12,991 bases of DNA, from contig JAACEC010000059.1 of assembly GCA_011682715.1 (NCBI GenBank), positions 1 to 12,991 on the forward strand, read 5' to 3'. The notes under the pieces were generated by a model. It was not told the DNA's origin. It searched no databases and saw nothing but the letters and a program-made list of their open reading frames with translations. Origin of the DNA: Pseudomonadota bacterium. Its GTDB lineage: Bacteria > Hydrothermota > 32-111 > QNBC01. A program made the position numbers and the translations under genes. Positions 1-7,535 of the stretch are shown here, piece by piece. How positions within the stretch are numbered: the stretch's first letter is position 1; each line of letters opens with the position of its first letter.

Positions 1-1055
1 CATCGGGCGGTAGTATGACGAACGGTACGCCGGTAGTAATCAATTACACGATAAGCGGAGACAACTTCAGCGACATAAGCGGCAGTGTAAGTGCGGTAGT
101 AGGACAGAAGGCATATATAATCTTTGACATAGACCCCAACAACAGTTCCGGTCCTGTAATGGACAGTATTCTTAATGAGTTAGGATATGCAGGGGACTAC
201 TACACGAGTTTCAGCCCAATGATAGACAGTTTGAGCAACTATGCGAGTGCCTTTGTATTTGCGGGCGTATATTCGAGTAACACGGTAATAGATCAGACAA
301 ACGGAGGTAAGTTAGCGTCGTGGTGTACGAATAATGGAGGAATGTTATATCTTGAGGGCGGAGACATGTGGTACTATGACCCGCAATACAATAGCGGATA
401 TGATTTTTCGAGTTTATGCGGAATAAATGCAACGGATGACGGGAGCAGTGATCTTGCGACAATAGGCGGAGTGGATAGTACATTCACGGAAGGCATGAGT
501 TTCGGATATTCCGGAGAGAACAGCTGGATAGATCACATAGATGCAGCTGGAAGTGGATTTGTAATATTCTCTAACTCGAGTCCTATATATAACTGTGGAG
601 TAGCCAATGATGCAGGGAGTTACAGGACGGTAGGAATGAGCTTTGAGTTTGGAGGATTAACAGATGGCAGCGGAGTAAGTACGAAGAGTGCGTTGGCAGA
701 CAGTATAATGCATTTCTTTGGTCTGGAAGCTCAGGGAATAAACGAGCACAGCTTGTTAAAGAGCAGAGCGAGACAAGTAAGCTTTGGCATAAGAGCGAGA
801 GGCAGCAACATAGTAAAGGGAGCAGCAGAATTCAGTTACGGACTAACGAAGAGCGGCAAAGTGGAAGTCAGTGTATATGATGCCAGCGGAAGAATGGTGA
901 AGCGTCTTGTAAGAAGAGAAGAGAAGAGCGGATATCACACTGTGAGTTGGGACGGCAGAGACGGAAATGGCAAGAATGTGAGAAGAGGCATATACTTTGT
1001 GAGACTTAGCTCTTCGGGCAAGAGTAAGACGGCGAAACTACTTCTAATGAGATAG
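1..1055 (+). CDS. Secreted/surface protein with FlgD-like C-terminal domain, 5' partial
   Basis: The frame is open to the left edge (first whole codon at 3), so the ATG at 15 is probably internal and the N-terminus lies outside the window. About 350 residues are visible, numbered here from that ATG. Residues ~30-240 form an alternating strand/helix region rich in Gly, Ser, Asn and Asp (AYIIFDID, FVFAGVY, GGMLYLEGGDMW). It looks like the flavodoxin/glutamine-amidotransferase-like modules of large secreted proteins; this is a loose fold impression. Residues ~270-346 are a clear FlgD-like immunoglobulin/sorting domain: VSVYDASGRMVKRLV, then WDGRDGNGKNVRRGIYFVRL, ending KTAKLLLMR. In FCB-type bacteria such tails accompany export and surface attachment. 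Codon use is unlike the neighbours: Ile is ATA in 17 of 20 cases, Val is GTA in 17 of 24 with no GTT, and Lys is AAG in 11 of 13. The gene ends at its own terminator. Substrate and function are unknown. Confidence 0.85.
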   Translation, partial: SGGSMTNGTPVVINYTISGDNFSDISGSVSAVVGQKAYIIFDIDPNNSSGPVMDSILNELGYAGDYYTSFSPMIDSLSNYASAFVFAGVYSSNTVIDQTNGGKLASWCTNNGGMLYLEGGDMWYYDPQYNSGYDFSSLCGINATDDGSSDLATIGGVDSTFTEGMSFGYSGENSWIDHIDAAGSGFVIFSNSSPIYNCGVANDAGSYRTVGMSFEFGGLTDGSGVSTKSALADSIMHFFGLEAQGINEHSLLKSRARQVSFGIRARGSNIVKGAAEFSYGLTKSGKVEVSVYDASGRMVKRLVRREEKSGYHTVSWDGRDGNGKNVRRGIYFVRLSSSGKSKTAKLLLMR

Positions 1056-1076
1056 AAGAGAGTTAATGTAATGAGT

Positions 1077-1110
1077 AAAGGGCAGGTTGTACCTGCCCTT
1101 TGCTTGTTTT
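1077..1110 (+). terminator. Rho-independent terminator of the first gene
   Basis: A perfect 11-bp inverted repeat, AAAGGGCAGGT (1077-1087) and ACCTGCCCTTT (1091-1101), is separated by a TGT loop and followed by GCTTGTTTT. It lies 21 bases after the stop codon. The opposite strand has no T tract after the stem, so it should work only on the + strand. Confidence 0.9.
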
Positions 1111-1125
1111 ATATGTAGAATTAGG

Positions 1126-1153
1126 TTGACAAATAAAATTAAAAATATATAAT
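1126..1153 (+). promoter_or_regulatory. Near-consensus housekeeping-sigma promoter for the por/rng operon
   Basis: TTGACA (1126-1131) and TATAAT (1148-1153) are separated by 16 bases, giving a full match to both boxes of the sigma-70 consensus. It sits directly after a terminator and before the first gene of the long + strand gene string. Transcription would start near 1159-1161. That leaves about 43 bases of leader before the ATG at 1203, with a ribosome site AAAGGAG at 1187-1193, nine bases ahead of that ATG. Confidence 0.75.
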
Positions 1154-1202
1154 CAAAATATGAAAATCACAAAGGAAACAGCTCGTAAAGGAGATAGCGG
1201 AA

Positions 1203-1679
1203 ATGATGGGAATTGCCGCTATAACAGCTCCCAAAACAAAAGGAATGGATGACATAGATGTAAAAATAGTTTCCGGTGAAAAAATGACTGCATTGTCGGA
1301 TAAGATGGAATCTATAGGTAAGAGAGATGGCATAGCTTTCTTTATAAGAGATGCGGATAATATCAGAAATTCAATTGCAGTTGTATTAATAGGAGCGAGG
1401 AAAATGCAAGCGGGAATAAAGAATTGTGATTTTTGTGATTATAAGGATTGCGAAGAGAATAAGAAGCATGATTCATATTGCACGTTCAATATAATTGATG
1501 TCGGTATAGCAACAGGTGCAGCAGCAGAAACGGCATCGAAGTTTCATGTAGACAACCGTGTTATGTACTCTGTAGCGAGAACCGCAAATGAATTGGGTAT
1601 ATTTCCGAAAGGGATTAAATGTTTTACCGGAATCCCCGTATCCGTTTCAAGTAAAAGTATCTATTTTGATAGAAAATGA
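1203..1679 (+). CDS. DUF2148 iron-sulfur (ferredoxin-domain) protein
   Basis: This is a 158-residue protein of the DUF2148 family, small proteins with a conserved cysteine cluster expected to bind an iron-sulfur cluster; their biochemical role is not established. Seen here: an early MMGIAAITAPKTKGMDD stretch, then FFIRDADNIRNSIAVVLIGA, four cysteines C75-x2-C78-x4-C83-x9-C93, and a C-terminal ATGAAAETASKFHVDNRVMY ... GIPVSVSSKSIYFDR, all in family order. ATG 1203 is chosen because AAAGGAG lies nine bases upstream and a promoter places the transcript start near 1160. However, the in-frame codons just before it read VKEIAE, as the family's longer N-terminus would. An ATG at 1160 in another frame starts MKITKETA, so a one-base frame disruption near 1184 may have shortened the protein by about 14 residues. 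The stop overlaps the next start (ATGA). Confidence 0.8.
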   Translation: MMGIAAITAPKTKGMDDIDVKIVSGEKMTALSDKMESIGKRDGIAFFIRDADNIRNSIAVVLIGARKMQAGIKNCDFCDYKDCEENKKHDSYCTFNIIDVGIATGAAAETASKFHVDNRVMYSVARTANELGIFPKGIKCFTGIPVSVSSKSIYFDRK

Positions 1680-2197
1680 GAGTTTATTTTCCTACATATA
1701 AGTATTGTTACGTTTGCGGAAGGTTAAATGAGAAAGGTTTGAAGGCAAAACCATATTTCGAAAACGGCTATGTTAATATAGATTTTGATGTAAAGAGAGA
1801 GTATATAGGTGCGGATATTAATTTGCACGGGGGTGTAATAGCCACATTACTAGATGAAGTGGGGTATTGGGCTACATTTATAAATACATGGAAAAACTGT
1901 GTCACAGGAGAGATTTCTGTAAGATACAAAAAAACAGCGATTGTGGGGGAGAAAATAAAGGTTTCCGCAAGAACAGTAAAATCAAACGGATTGTTAACTT
2001 ATGTTGAAGGAAAGGTTACTAACCAAAATGAAGAAGTTATTGCTAAAATGAAGGGAAAATATATTACATTGCAAGGGGAATTTAAAGAATATTTTAAGGA
2101 TGATGAAAACTTACAAAATTATGATATAGAATTGTTCAAGAAACGTATAGAAGAAAGCAATTCAGATAAAATTGTAGATTTCCAAAAGGAGGTATAA
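1676..2197 (+). CDS. PaaI-type hotdog-fold thioesterase
   Basis: A 173-residue single hotdog domain of the PaaI/YbgC-like acyl-CoA thioesterase superfamily, which hydrolyses acyl-CoA thioesters in the cytoplasm. The N-terminal CYVCGRLNEKGLK (C11, C14) is the usual opening of this subgroup. The core motif is LHGGVIATLLDEVG, with H51-G52-G53 and the acidic pair D60-E61 on the central helix. A strand EISVRYKKTAIVGEKIKVSA follows, as in other members. The last ~40 residues are a charged, probably helical tail beyond the domain. The start overlaps the upstream stop by ATGA and the end overlaps porG by TAATG, so translation is likely coupled. Placement right before a pyruvate:ferredoxin oxidoreductase suggests an acyl-CoA substrate related to that enzyme, but this is inference and the substrate cannot be read from sequence. 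Confidence 0.85.
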   Translation: MRVYFPTYKYCYVCGRLNEKGLKAKPYFENGYVNIDFDVKREYIGADINLHGGVIATLLDEVGYWATFINTWKNCVTGEISVRYKKTAIVGEKIKVSARTVKSNGLLTYVEGKVTNQNEEVIAKMKGKYITLQGEFKEYFKDDENLQNYDIELFKKRIEESNSDKIVDFQKEV

Positions 2198-2760
2198 TGA
2201 TAGAGATTTTAATTCACGGAAGGGGCGGACAAGGAGCCGTAAAGGCTTCGTTGGCACTTGCATCTGCCGCTTCTAAAGCGGGAAAGTATGTCCAATCATT
2301 CCCGGAATTCGGGGTTGAACGAAGGGGTGCTCCCGTAAAAGCTTTTACTCGTATATCCGATGAACCTATTGTGGTAAGATCGAAGATTTATGATCCCGAT
2401 CATGTAATTGTATTAGACCCAACATTGCTGCATACCATTGATATTACCAAAGGATTGAAAGATGGCGGATGGATAATAATCAATACGGAGAAAAGTCCGG
2501 ATTCATTTACAGAGTTTAAAAAAAGATTTAAAGTGGCTACCGTGAATGCTACAAAGATAGCGGTTGATAACCGTTTGGGCAGTAAAGTCGCTCCCATAGT
2601 CAATACGGCTATTTTAGGTGCTATAATCAGAGTATTGGATGTTGCCACGAAAAAGGAACTCGCGGAGGGGATAAAGGAATTTGTTCCCATAAAAGCAGAG
2701 GCGAATGTCAAAGCTGCAAATGAAGCTTATGATTTGGTAAAATTCAGCGAGGAGGCATAA
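2197..2760 (+). CDS. porG: 2-oxoacid:ferredoxin oxidoreductase, gamma subunit
   Basis: The 187-residue gamma subunit of the four-subunit pyruvate/2-oxoacid:ferredoxin oxidoreductase. The enzyme oxidatively decarboxylates a 2-oxoacid with CoA to acyl-CoA and CO2, reducing ferredoxin (reversible). The N-terminal IHGRGGQGAVKAS (glycine motif at residues 8-13) and the following SFPEFGVERRGAPVKAFTRI are hallmark sequences of this subunit. Length matches the family. A strong ribosome site, AAAAGGAGG, precedes ATG 2197, which shares one base with the thioesterase stop. It leads the gamma-delta-alpha-beta order typical of POR and VOR operons in anaerobes and thermophiles. Pyruvate is the likeliest substrate, because the beta subunit resembles POR most, but 2-oxoisovalerate-type activity cannot be excluded. 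Confidence 0.93.
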   Translation: MIEILIHGRGGQGAVKASLALASAASKAGKYVQSFPEFGVERRGAPVKAFTRISDEPIVVRSKIYDPDHVIVLDPTLLHTIDITKGLKDGGWIIINTEKSPDSFTEFKKRFKVATVNATKIAVDNRLGSKVAPIVNTAILGAIIRVLDVATKKELAEGIKEFVPIKAEANVKAANEAYDLVKFSEEA

Positions 2761-2762
2761 AG

Positions 2763-3062
2763 ATGAAACACAGTAAAAAGGAAATTAAAATCAAAGGTGC
2801 TTCGGACATGCCGGAAATGTCAGCTTCATTGGGGAGTATGGCACATAATAAAACGGCAAGTTGGAGAAATCTAAAGCCTGTTATAGATGAATCAAAGTGT
2901 ATAAAGTGTTTTATATGCTGGAAATTTTGCCCGGATGCCGCTATAGATTTTACAGACGAAAACACACCGCCTAAGATTAATTACGATTATTGTAAAGGTT
3001 GTGGTATTTGTGCACACGAATGCCCGGTGAAATGTATAGACATGGTGGAGGAAGAAAGATGA
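2763..3062 (+). CDS. porD: 2-oxoacid:ferredoxin oxidoreductase, delta subunit (2[4Fe-4S])
   Basis: A 99-residue ferredoxin-like delta subunit that passes electrons from the TPP/[4Fe-4S] catalytic subunit to external ferredoxin. Two classic [4Fe-4S] motifs are present: C46-x2-C49-x2-C52-x3-C56 followed by P, and C77-x2-C80-x2-C83-x3-C87 followed by P. The preceding NKTASWRNLKPVIDESKC matches the typical lead-in of PorD proteins. An extra cysteine, C91, follows the second motif. The N-terminus (~25 residues, MKHSKKEIKIKGASDMPEMS) is variable. The ATG lies two bases after the porG stop with GCGAGGAGG upstream, and the stop overlaps porA by ATGA. Confidence 0.95.
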   Translation: MKHSKKEIKIKGASDMPEMSASLGSMAHNKTASWRNLKPVIDESKCIKCFICWKFCPDAAIDFTDENTPPKINYDYCKGCGICAHECPVKCIDMVEEER

Positions 3063-4216
3063 AAAAGGTAATACTTGGTGATCATGCGGTGTCTTACGGA
3101 GCATTATTAAGCAGGGTGCAAACAATAGCTGCTTACCCGATTACTCCGCAAACACTAATTATAGAGAGACTGTCGGAAATGACTGCAAACGGTGAATCGA
3201 ATGCAATTTTTACAAAAGTTGAATCCGAACATTCGGCAATGGCTTCGACGGTAGGGTCTTCTGCATCAGGAGCGAGAGCATTCACCGCCACATCGTCACA
3301 GGGACTTGCTCTGATGCATGAGATGCTTCATTGGGCGGCAGGAGCGAGACTTCCCATAGTTATGGCGAATGTGAACAGGGCTATGGCTCCCGGATGGACA
3401 ATTTGGACGGATCAAAATGATTCTCTTTCCGCAAGAGATACGGGATGGATGCAAATATATTGTCAGAATAACCAGGAGGTTCTCGATTCCATTATACTTG
3501 GCTATAAAGTTTCCGAACAGGTGAACCTTCCCACAATGGTAATCCTTGACGCATTTTTCTTATCACACACTGCCGAAGGCGTTGATATCCCCGACATTAA
3601 AGAGGTGGATAAATTCCTTCCTCCCTATAAGCCCGAAATTAAAATGGATATAAATGATCCCCGTTCATTCGGAGCGCTCACAAGCCCCGATGTTTACATG
3701 GAGTTCAGGTATAAAATGCAGGAATCCATGGATAAAGCAAAAGAGGTCATTACAAGAGAGGGTAAAGAATTTGGTAAGATGTTCGGAAGAAAATACGGAC
3801 TTGTGGAAGAATACAGGACCGAAGATGCCGATACAATACTCGTGGCTTCTGCAACGGTTGCAAGTACTGCGAGAGCTGTGATAGATGAGATGAGGGAAGC
3901 CGGACAGAAAGTAGGATTGCTCAGAATAAGAGTGTTCAGACCGTTTCCTACCGAAGAGATCGTAAGGGTCATCGGAGGAAAGAAAAAAGTTATCGTAATA
4001 GACAGAAACATATCGTTCGGTAAAACCGGAATATTCTTTGATGAGGTAAAAGGAGCTTTCTACAATTACACCGGGAACAAACCGCCTATGTTCGGTTACA
4101 TTGCGGGTCTCGGTGGAAGAGACGTGACTCCTAAAGTCATACGTGAGATTATGGACGATGCAATAAAAAAAGATAAACCTGAGAGTGAAATCCTCTGGAA
4201 GGGGGTAAAACTATGA
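3059..4216 (+). CDS. porA: 2-oxoacid:ferredoxin oxidoreductase, alpha subunit
   Basis: The 385-residue alpha subunit, which carries the pyrimidine-binding transketolase-like region of the enzyme and helps form the TPP site with the beta subunit. Seen: the N-terminal GDHAVSYGALLSRVQTIAAY, then PITPQTLIIERLSEM, and AMAPGWTIWTDQNDSLSARD, followed by TGWMQIYCQNNQEVLDS and FFLSHTAEGVDIPDI. These are successive conserved PorA blocks. The C-terminal third (~260-385) holds the transketolase C-terminal-like region with RIRVFRPFPTEEIVRVIGGK. ATG 3059 is chosen over an in-frame ATG at 2999, because 2999 would overlap the porD second cluster, while 3059 has GGAGGAA just upstream and forms an ATGA overlap with porD. 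The beta gene start overlaps its stop in the same way. Confidence 0.95.
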   Translation: MKKVILGDHAVSYGALLSRVQTIAAYPITPQTLIIERLSEMTANGESNAIFTKVESEHSAMASTVGSSASGARAFTATSSQGLALMHEMLHWAAGARLPIVMANVNRAMAPGWTIWTDQNDSLSARDTGWMQIYCQNNQEVLDSIILGYKVSEQVNLPTMVILDAFFLSHTAEGVDIPDIKEVDKFLPPYKPEIKMDINDPRSFGALTSPDVYMEFRYKMQESMDKAKEVITREGKEFGKMFGRKYGLVEEYRTEDADTILVASATVASTARAVIDEMREAGQKVGLLRIRVFRPFPTEEIVRVIGGKKKVIVIDRNISFGKTGIFFDEVKGAFYNYTGNKPPMFGYIAGLGGRDVTPKVIREIMDDAIKKDKPESEILWKGVKL

Positions 4217-5100
4217 GTAAACTGACTATTCCGAAAGAAGAGATAATGTCCTCGGGGCATCTGGCATGTCAGGGATGTGCCGGTGCTTTGGCGATGAGAT
4301 ATATGCTAAAGGTGTTCGGTAGGAAAACGATGTTAGCCATTCCGGCTTGTTGCTGGAGTGTTATAGACGGTCCATGGCCCTACTCGGCTGTATCGGTCCC
4401 TCTTTTCCACACGGCATTTGAAACGGCTGCCATTGCGGCGTCGGGATTAAAAGCGGGGCTAGTTGCTCAGGGAATCGACGATGTGAATGTTGTTGCCTGG
4501 GCAGGAGACGGCGGAACGTTTGATATTGGATTTCAGGCAATAAGCGGTGCTGCCGAAAGAAACGATAACATACTCTATGTCGTTTACGACAATGAAGCGT
4601 ATATGAACACAGGTATACAGAGATCATCGGCAACGCCATATGGAGCCTGGACGACGACGACTCCGGCAAATCATCCGAAAGATAGACCAAAAAAGGATCT
4701 TGTAGAGATACTTGCTGCTCATAGAATACCTTTTGTTGCCACTGCATCCGTAGCGTATCCCGAAGATTTGATTAAGAAATTCGAAAAAGCGAAAAACACA
4801 AAAGGATTTAAACTTATTCACATATTTGCACCGTGTCCTACAGGATGGAAGATGCCACCGGAACTCAGTATCGAATCGGCGAGACTTGCGGTTCAAACGA
4901 GGGTATTTCCCATATATGAGGTTGAAAATGGTGTTCATTACAAATTAAACATCAATGTGAAAAATCCGAAACCTGTAGGTGAATATCTGAAAATTCAGGG
5001 TAGATTCCGCCATCTTAAAGAGGATGATTACAAGGTAATTCAGGGAAATGTCGACAGAGAGTGGAAATTGTTGATGAGGAAGGTAGAGACATTTAAATAG
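4213..5100 (+). CDS. porB: 2-oxoacid:ferredoxin oxidoreductase, beta subunit (TPP, [4Fe-4S])
   Basis: The 295-residue beta subunit, which binds thiamine diphosphate and the proximal [4Fe-4S] cluster. The cluster cysteines are visible as C19-x2-C22 near the N-terminus, a CC pair in AIPACCWSVIDG, and C208 in IFAPCPTGWKMPP. The TPP/Mg motif begins at G98-D99-G100 in WAGDGGTFDIGFQAISGAA and ends at VVYDNEAYMNTG. The following IQRSSATPYGAWTTTTP is characteristic of pyruvate and related oxidoreductases. The ribosome site AAGGGGG lies just before ATG 4213, which overlaps the porA stop. Length is slightly shorter than some PorB proteins, but all expected blocks are present. The next gene starts directly after its TAG. 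Confidence 0.95.
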   Translation: MSKLTIPKEEIMSSGHLACQGCAGALAMRYMLKVFGRKTMLAIPACCWSVIDGPWPYSAVSVPLFHTAFETAAIAASGLKAGLVAQGIDDVNVVAWAGDGGTFDIGFQAISGAAERNDNILYVVYDNEAYMNTGIQRSSATPYGAWTTTTPANHPKDRPKKDLVEILAAHRIPFVATASVAYPEDLIKKFEKAKNTKGFKLIHIFAPCPTGWKMPPELSIESARLAVQTRVFPIYEVENGVHYKLNINVKNPKPVGEYLKIQGRFRHLKEDDYKVIQGNVDREWKLLMRKVETFK

Positions 5101-7194
5101 ATGCGGGTAGATATTGAAAAACTTTTGCCCCATGTTGAGAAACCGGGAAGGTACCTGGGGCATGAAGAAAATATAGTTCTGAAGGAGAAGGCAAGAGTCA
5201 AAATGGCTCTTGCCTATCCGGATGTTTATGAGATCGGAATGTCCAACCAGGGGATTCAAGTTTTATACCATGTTATAAATGATTTGTCGGAATATTTGTG
5301 TGAGCGTGTTTTTGCTCCGGCTAAAGATATGGAAAAGTTGATGAGGGAGACAGATACTCCTCTGTTTTCACTTGAAACAAAAAGTCGTATTTCCGATTTT
5401 GATCTATTCGGGTTTACCCTTGAGTATGAACTGGATTATGTGAATATTCTGACAATGCTCGATCTTGCGAATATTCCTTTTAAAAGAGAAGAGAGAGGGG
5501 AAGGGGATCCTATTATTATAGCCGGTGGGAGCTGTGTTTACAATCCGCTTCCGGTAAAAGAAATATGCGATCTTTTCTTTATCGGAGAAGCCGAGGAGGG
5601 AATAATCGAAATTCTCGACATAATTGCAAAGGGGAAAGATGAAAAAGCCAAAAGGGAAGAGATTCTAAAACGTCTCGCAGAAGTTGAAGGGGTGTATGTT
5701 CCGGGAATAAGCCGTAAAGTAGTTCGAAGAAGCATCCCTGCCATGAAATATGAGTATATTCCGCTAAAACCGATAGTGCCTTTGATTAATATCACTCAGA
5801 ATCGAATGACTCTCGAGATAGCGAGGGGATGTACGAGAGGATGTCGTTTTTGTCAGGCGGGTATTATTTACAGACCGGTTAGAGAGATACCGGAAGATGA
5901 AGCTTTGAGAGCTACAAGAGAAATTTTTGACAACACGGGGTTTGATGAGATTTCACTCCTTTCTCTTTCCGCATCGGATTACAGGGGATTGAAGAGTCTG
6001 ATGTTTAAACTGATGGAGCAGTTCAGACAGAAAAGGGTTTCCGTATCCCTTCCGTCACTAAGGATAGAAACCCTTGACAAAGAACTACTTAATCTTATTA
6101 AAAATGTTCGCAAAAGTTCCATAACCGTTGCCATTGAAGCGGCAACTCAGCGATTAAGAGATGTAATAAACAAAGATTACCCGGAAGATTCGATAGAAAG
6201 AGGGATTGATTTGGCATTTCAATTGGGTTGGAAAAGGGTAAAATTATATTTTATGATAGGACTCCCCACTGAAACGGATGAAGATATACTGGCTATTCCG
6301 GAACTACTTAATAAAATCGGTAGCAGATGGCGCAGAAAAAGTATAAAAGTGACAATATCACCGTTTATTCCCCGTCCCTTTACCCCTTTTGAGAGGGAGC
6401 AACAGATCTCCATGGACGAGGTGAAGAGACGCGAAAATATGATATTGCACAATCTTAGAGCCAGAAACGTTTCGATTTCATTCAGAGAACCGGAAGTGGC
6501 TTTTCTGGAGGGGGTATTTGCAAGAGGTGACGAGAAGCTAAACGATGTTCTAATTGATGTTTGGAAAAGTGGAGAAAGGATGAGTGCATGGACGGAAACA
6601 TTTGATTACTCTCTGTGGAAAAAAGCTTTTACAAAAAATAATATAAAACCGGAAATTTATCTGAATAAAATTGATGAGGGATTACCGTGGGGATTTATGG
6701 AATTTGTAGATAAAAAATTTCTCGAAAAAGAATACGAAAATGCAAAGAACGGTAAAACAACATCCGACTGCAGAAGAGATGTTTGTCATGTATGTGGTCT
6801 TTGTGACGGTAGTATTGCAGGGGAGATGAAAAGGAAAGTCGGTGAAGAGTACAAACCGTTTGTACCGAGAAAACCGAAAGTAAGATTGAAAGGTTCAAGT
6901 TATAAACCCAGAATCAGGATACGTTACAGGAAAAGTGGCGTCGGAAAATTTATATCACATCTTGATACCATAAGATTGTTCAAAAGGGCGATAATAAGAA
7001 CAAACTTACCTGTAAAATACAGCGAAGGCTTCAATCCTAAGATGAATCTTGCCTTTGGACCACCTCTCCCCATAGGGGTAACCGGTATAAACGAGTATTT
7101 TGATATGGAATTGGAGTATATGTTTTCCGATGATTTGGTAAAAAGCATTGACGGTTTTTTACCCGATTTTTTGCAACTTAAGCAAGGATTATAA
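5101..7194 (+). CDS. TIGR03960-type B12-binding/radical SAM protein with truncated DUF2344 domain
   Basis: A 697-residue product. The N-terminus (LLPHVEKPGRYLGHEEN, VALAYPDVYEIGMSNQG-like block) is the cobalamin-binding-like region of TIGR03960 proteins. The radical SAM core follows with RGCTRGCRFCQAGIIYRP, cluster cysteines C244-x3-C248-x2-C251. A later cysteine group, C562-x2-C565-x2-C568 (CHVCGLCDG), separates it from a C-terminal DUF2344/TIGR03936 domain starting near residue 600 (RYRKSGVGKFISHLDTIRLF). That domain stops at about half its length (…QLKQGL), and its remainder is encoded in another frame from 7203. The gene is therefore probably interrupted by a one-base indel near 7190. Family role is uncertain; its recurrent neighbour is RNase G, so an RNA-related function is suspected. 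The ATG abuts the porB stop with no close ribosome site, which suggests coupling. Confidence 0.85.
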   Translation: MRVDIEKLLPHVEKPGRYLGHEENIVLKEKARVKMALAYPDVYEIGMSNQGIQVLYHVINDLSEYLCERVFAPAKDMEKLMRETDTPLFSLETKSRISDFDLFGFTLEYELDYVNILTMLDLANIPFKREERGEGDPIIIAGGSCVYNPLPVKEICDLFFIGEAEEGIIEILDIIAKGKDEKAKREEILKRLAEVEGVYVPGISRKVVRRSIPAMKYEYIPLKPIVPLINITQNRMTLEIARGCTRGCRFCQAGIIYRPVREIPEDEALRATREIFDNTGFDEISLLSLSASDYRGLKSLMFKLMEQFRQKRVSVSLPSLRIETLDKELLNLIKNVRKSSITVAIEAATQRLRDVINKDYPEDSIERGIDLAFQLGWKRVKLYFMIGLPTETDEDILAIPELLNKIGSRWRRKSIKVTISPFIPRPFTPFEREQQISMDEVKRRENMILHNLRARNVSISFREPEVAFLEGVFARGDEKLNDVLIDVWKSGERMSAWTETFDYSLWKKAFTKNNIKPEIYLNKIDEGLPWGFMEFVDKKFLEKEYENAKNGKTTSDCRRDVCHVCGLCDGSIAGEMKRKVGEEYKPFVPRKPKVRLKGSSYKPRIRIRYRKSGVGKFISHLDTIRLFKRAIIRTNLPVKYSEGFNPKMNLAFGPPLPIGVTGINEYFDMELEYMFSDDLVKSIDGFLPDFLQLKQGL

Positions 7195-7202
7195 AACAAC
7201 GA

Positions 7203-7535
7203 GTGGAATCCCTCAACTCTGCCATAAATCTGGCAATTTACGAAATATCAGGGGATATCAAAATTGATGAGAGTAGACTTGTAAGTGTAATGCATACGGA
7301 AAAGAATGGAAAAATAAGAGATTTTGACCTATCGAGGTACATTTATTCGTATAAAAACGACGGTACATTCGAAATAGGTTTGAATTTGCTTAAAGATATT
7401 AATATTAACATTTTGGATCTGTTCGCTTTTTTGCTAAATACAGACAGAGAAGTAATTTTGGATCGAAAGATAGTTAGAAAAGGATTATTTATTAGAAATG
7501 GAGATAATATTTTAACACCTATGGGTGTAATATGA
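7203..7535 (+). CDS. C-terminal half of DUF2344/TIGR03936 domain, frame-shifted from the upstream gene
   Basis: A 110-residue segment that opens with GTG at 7203, only eight bases after the stop of the radical SAM gene. In this frame the coding sense extends upstream to about 7182 (ARIIKQRVESLNSAINLA), after a stop at 7179-7181. Joining QLKQG of the first frame to IIKQRVESLNSAIN of this one gives a continuous DUF2344 domain of about 200 residues, the family's usual length. GTG 7203 has no convincing ribosome site: AAGG lies 15 bases away. The piece is more likely the second half of one fused gene than an independent protein, though termination and coupled restart could still express it. Its stop overlaps the rng start (ATGA). 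Function as for the upstream gene. Confidence 0.7.
   Translation: MESLNSAINLAIYEISGDIKIDESRLVSVMHTEKNGKIRDFDLSRYIYSYKNDGTFEIGLNLLKDININILDLFAFLLNTDREVILDRKIVRKGLFIRNGDNILTPMGVI

Noticed and set aside
2999..3058. An earlier in-frame ATG for porA giving 20 extra residues
   Set aside because: It would overlap the porD cysteine motif region, and the extra residues do not match PorA N-termini. ATG 3059 has a good ribosome site and the usual ATGA overlap.
7179..7203. Programmed -1 ribosomal frameshifting between the two DUF2344 pieces
   Set aside because: I see no slippery heptamer or clear downstream stimulatory hairpin; a one-base indel is the simpler reading.
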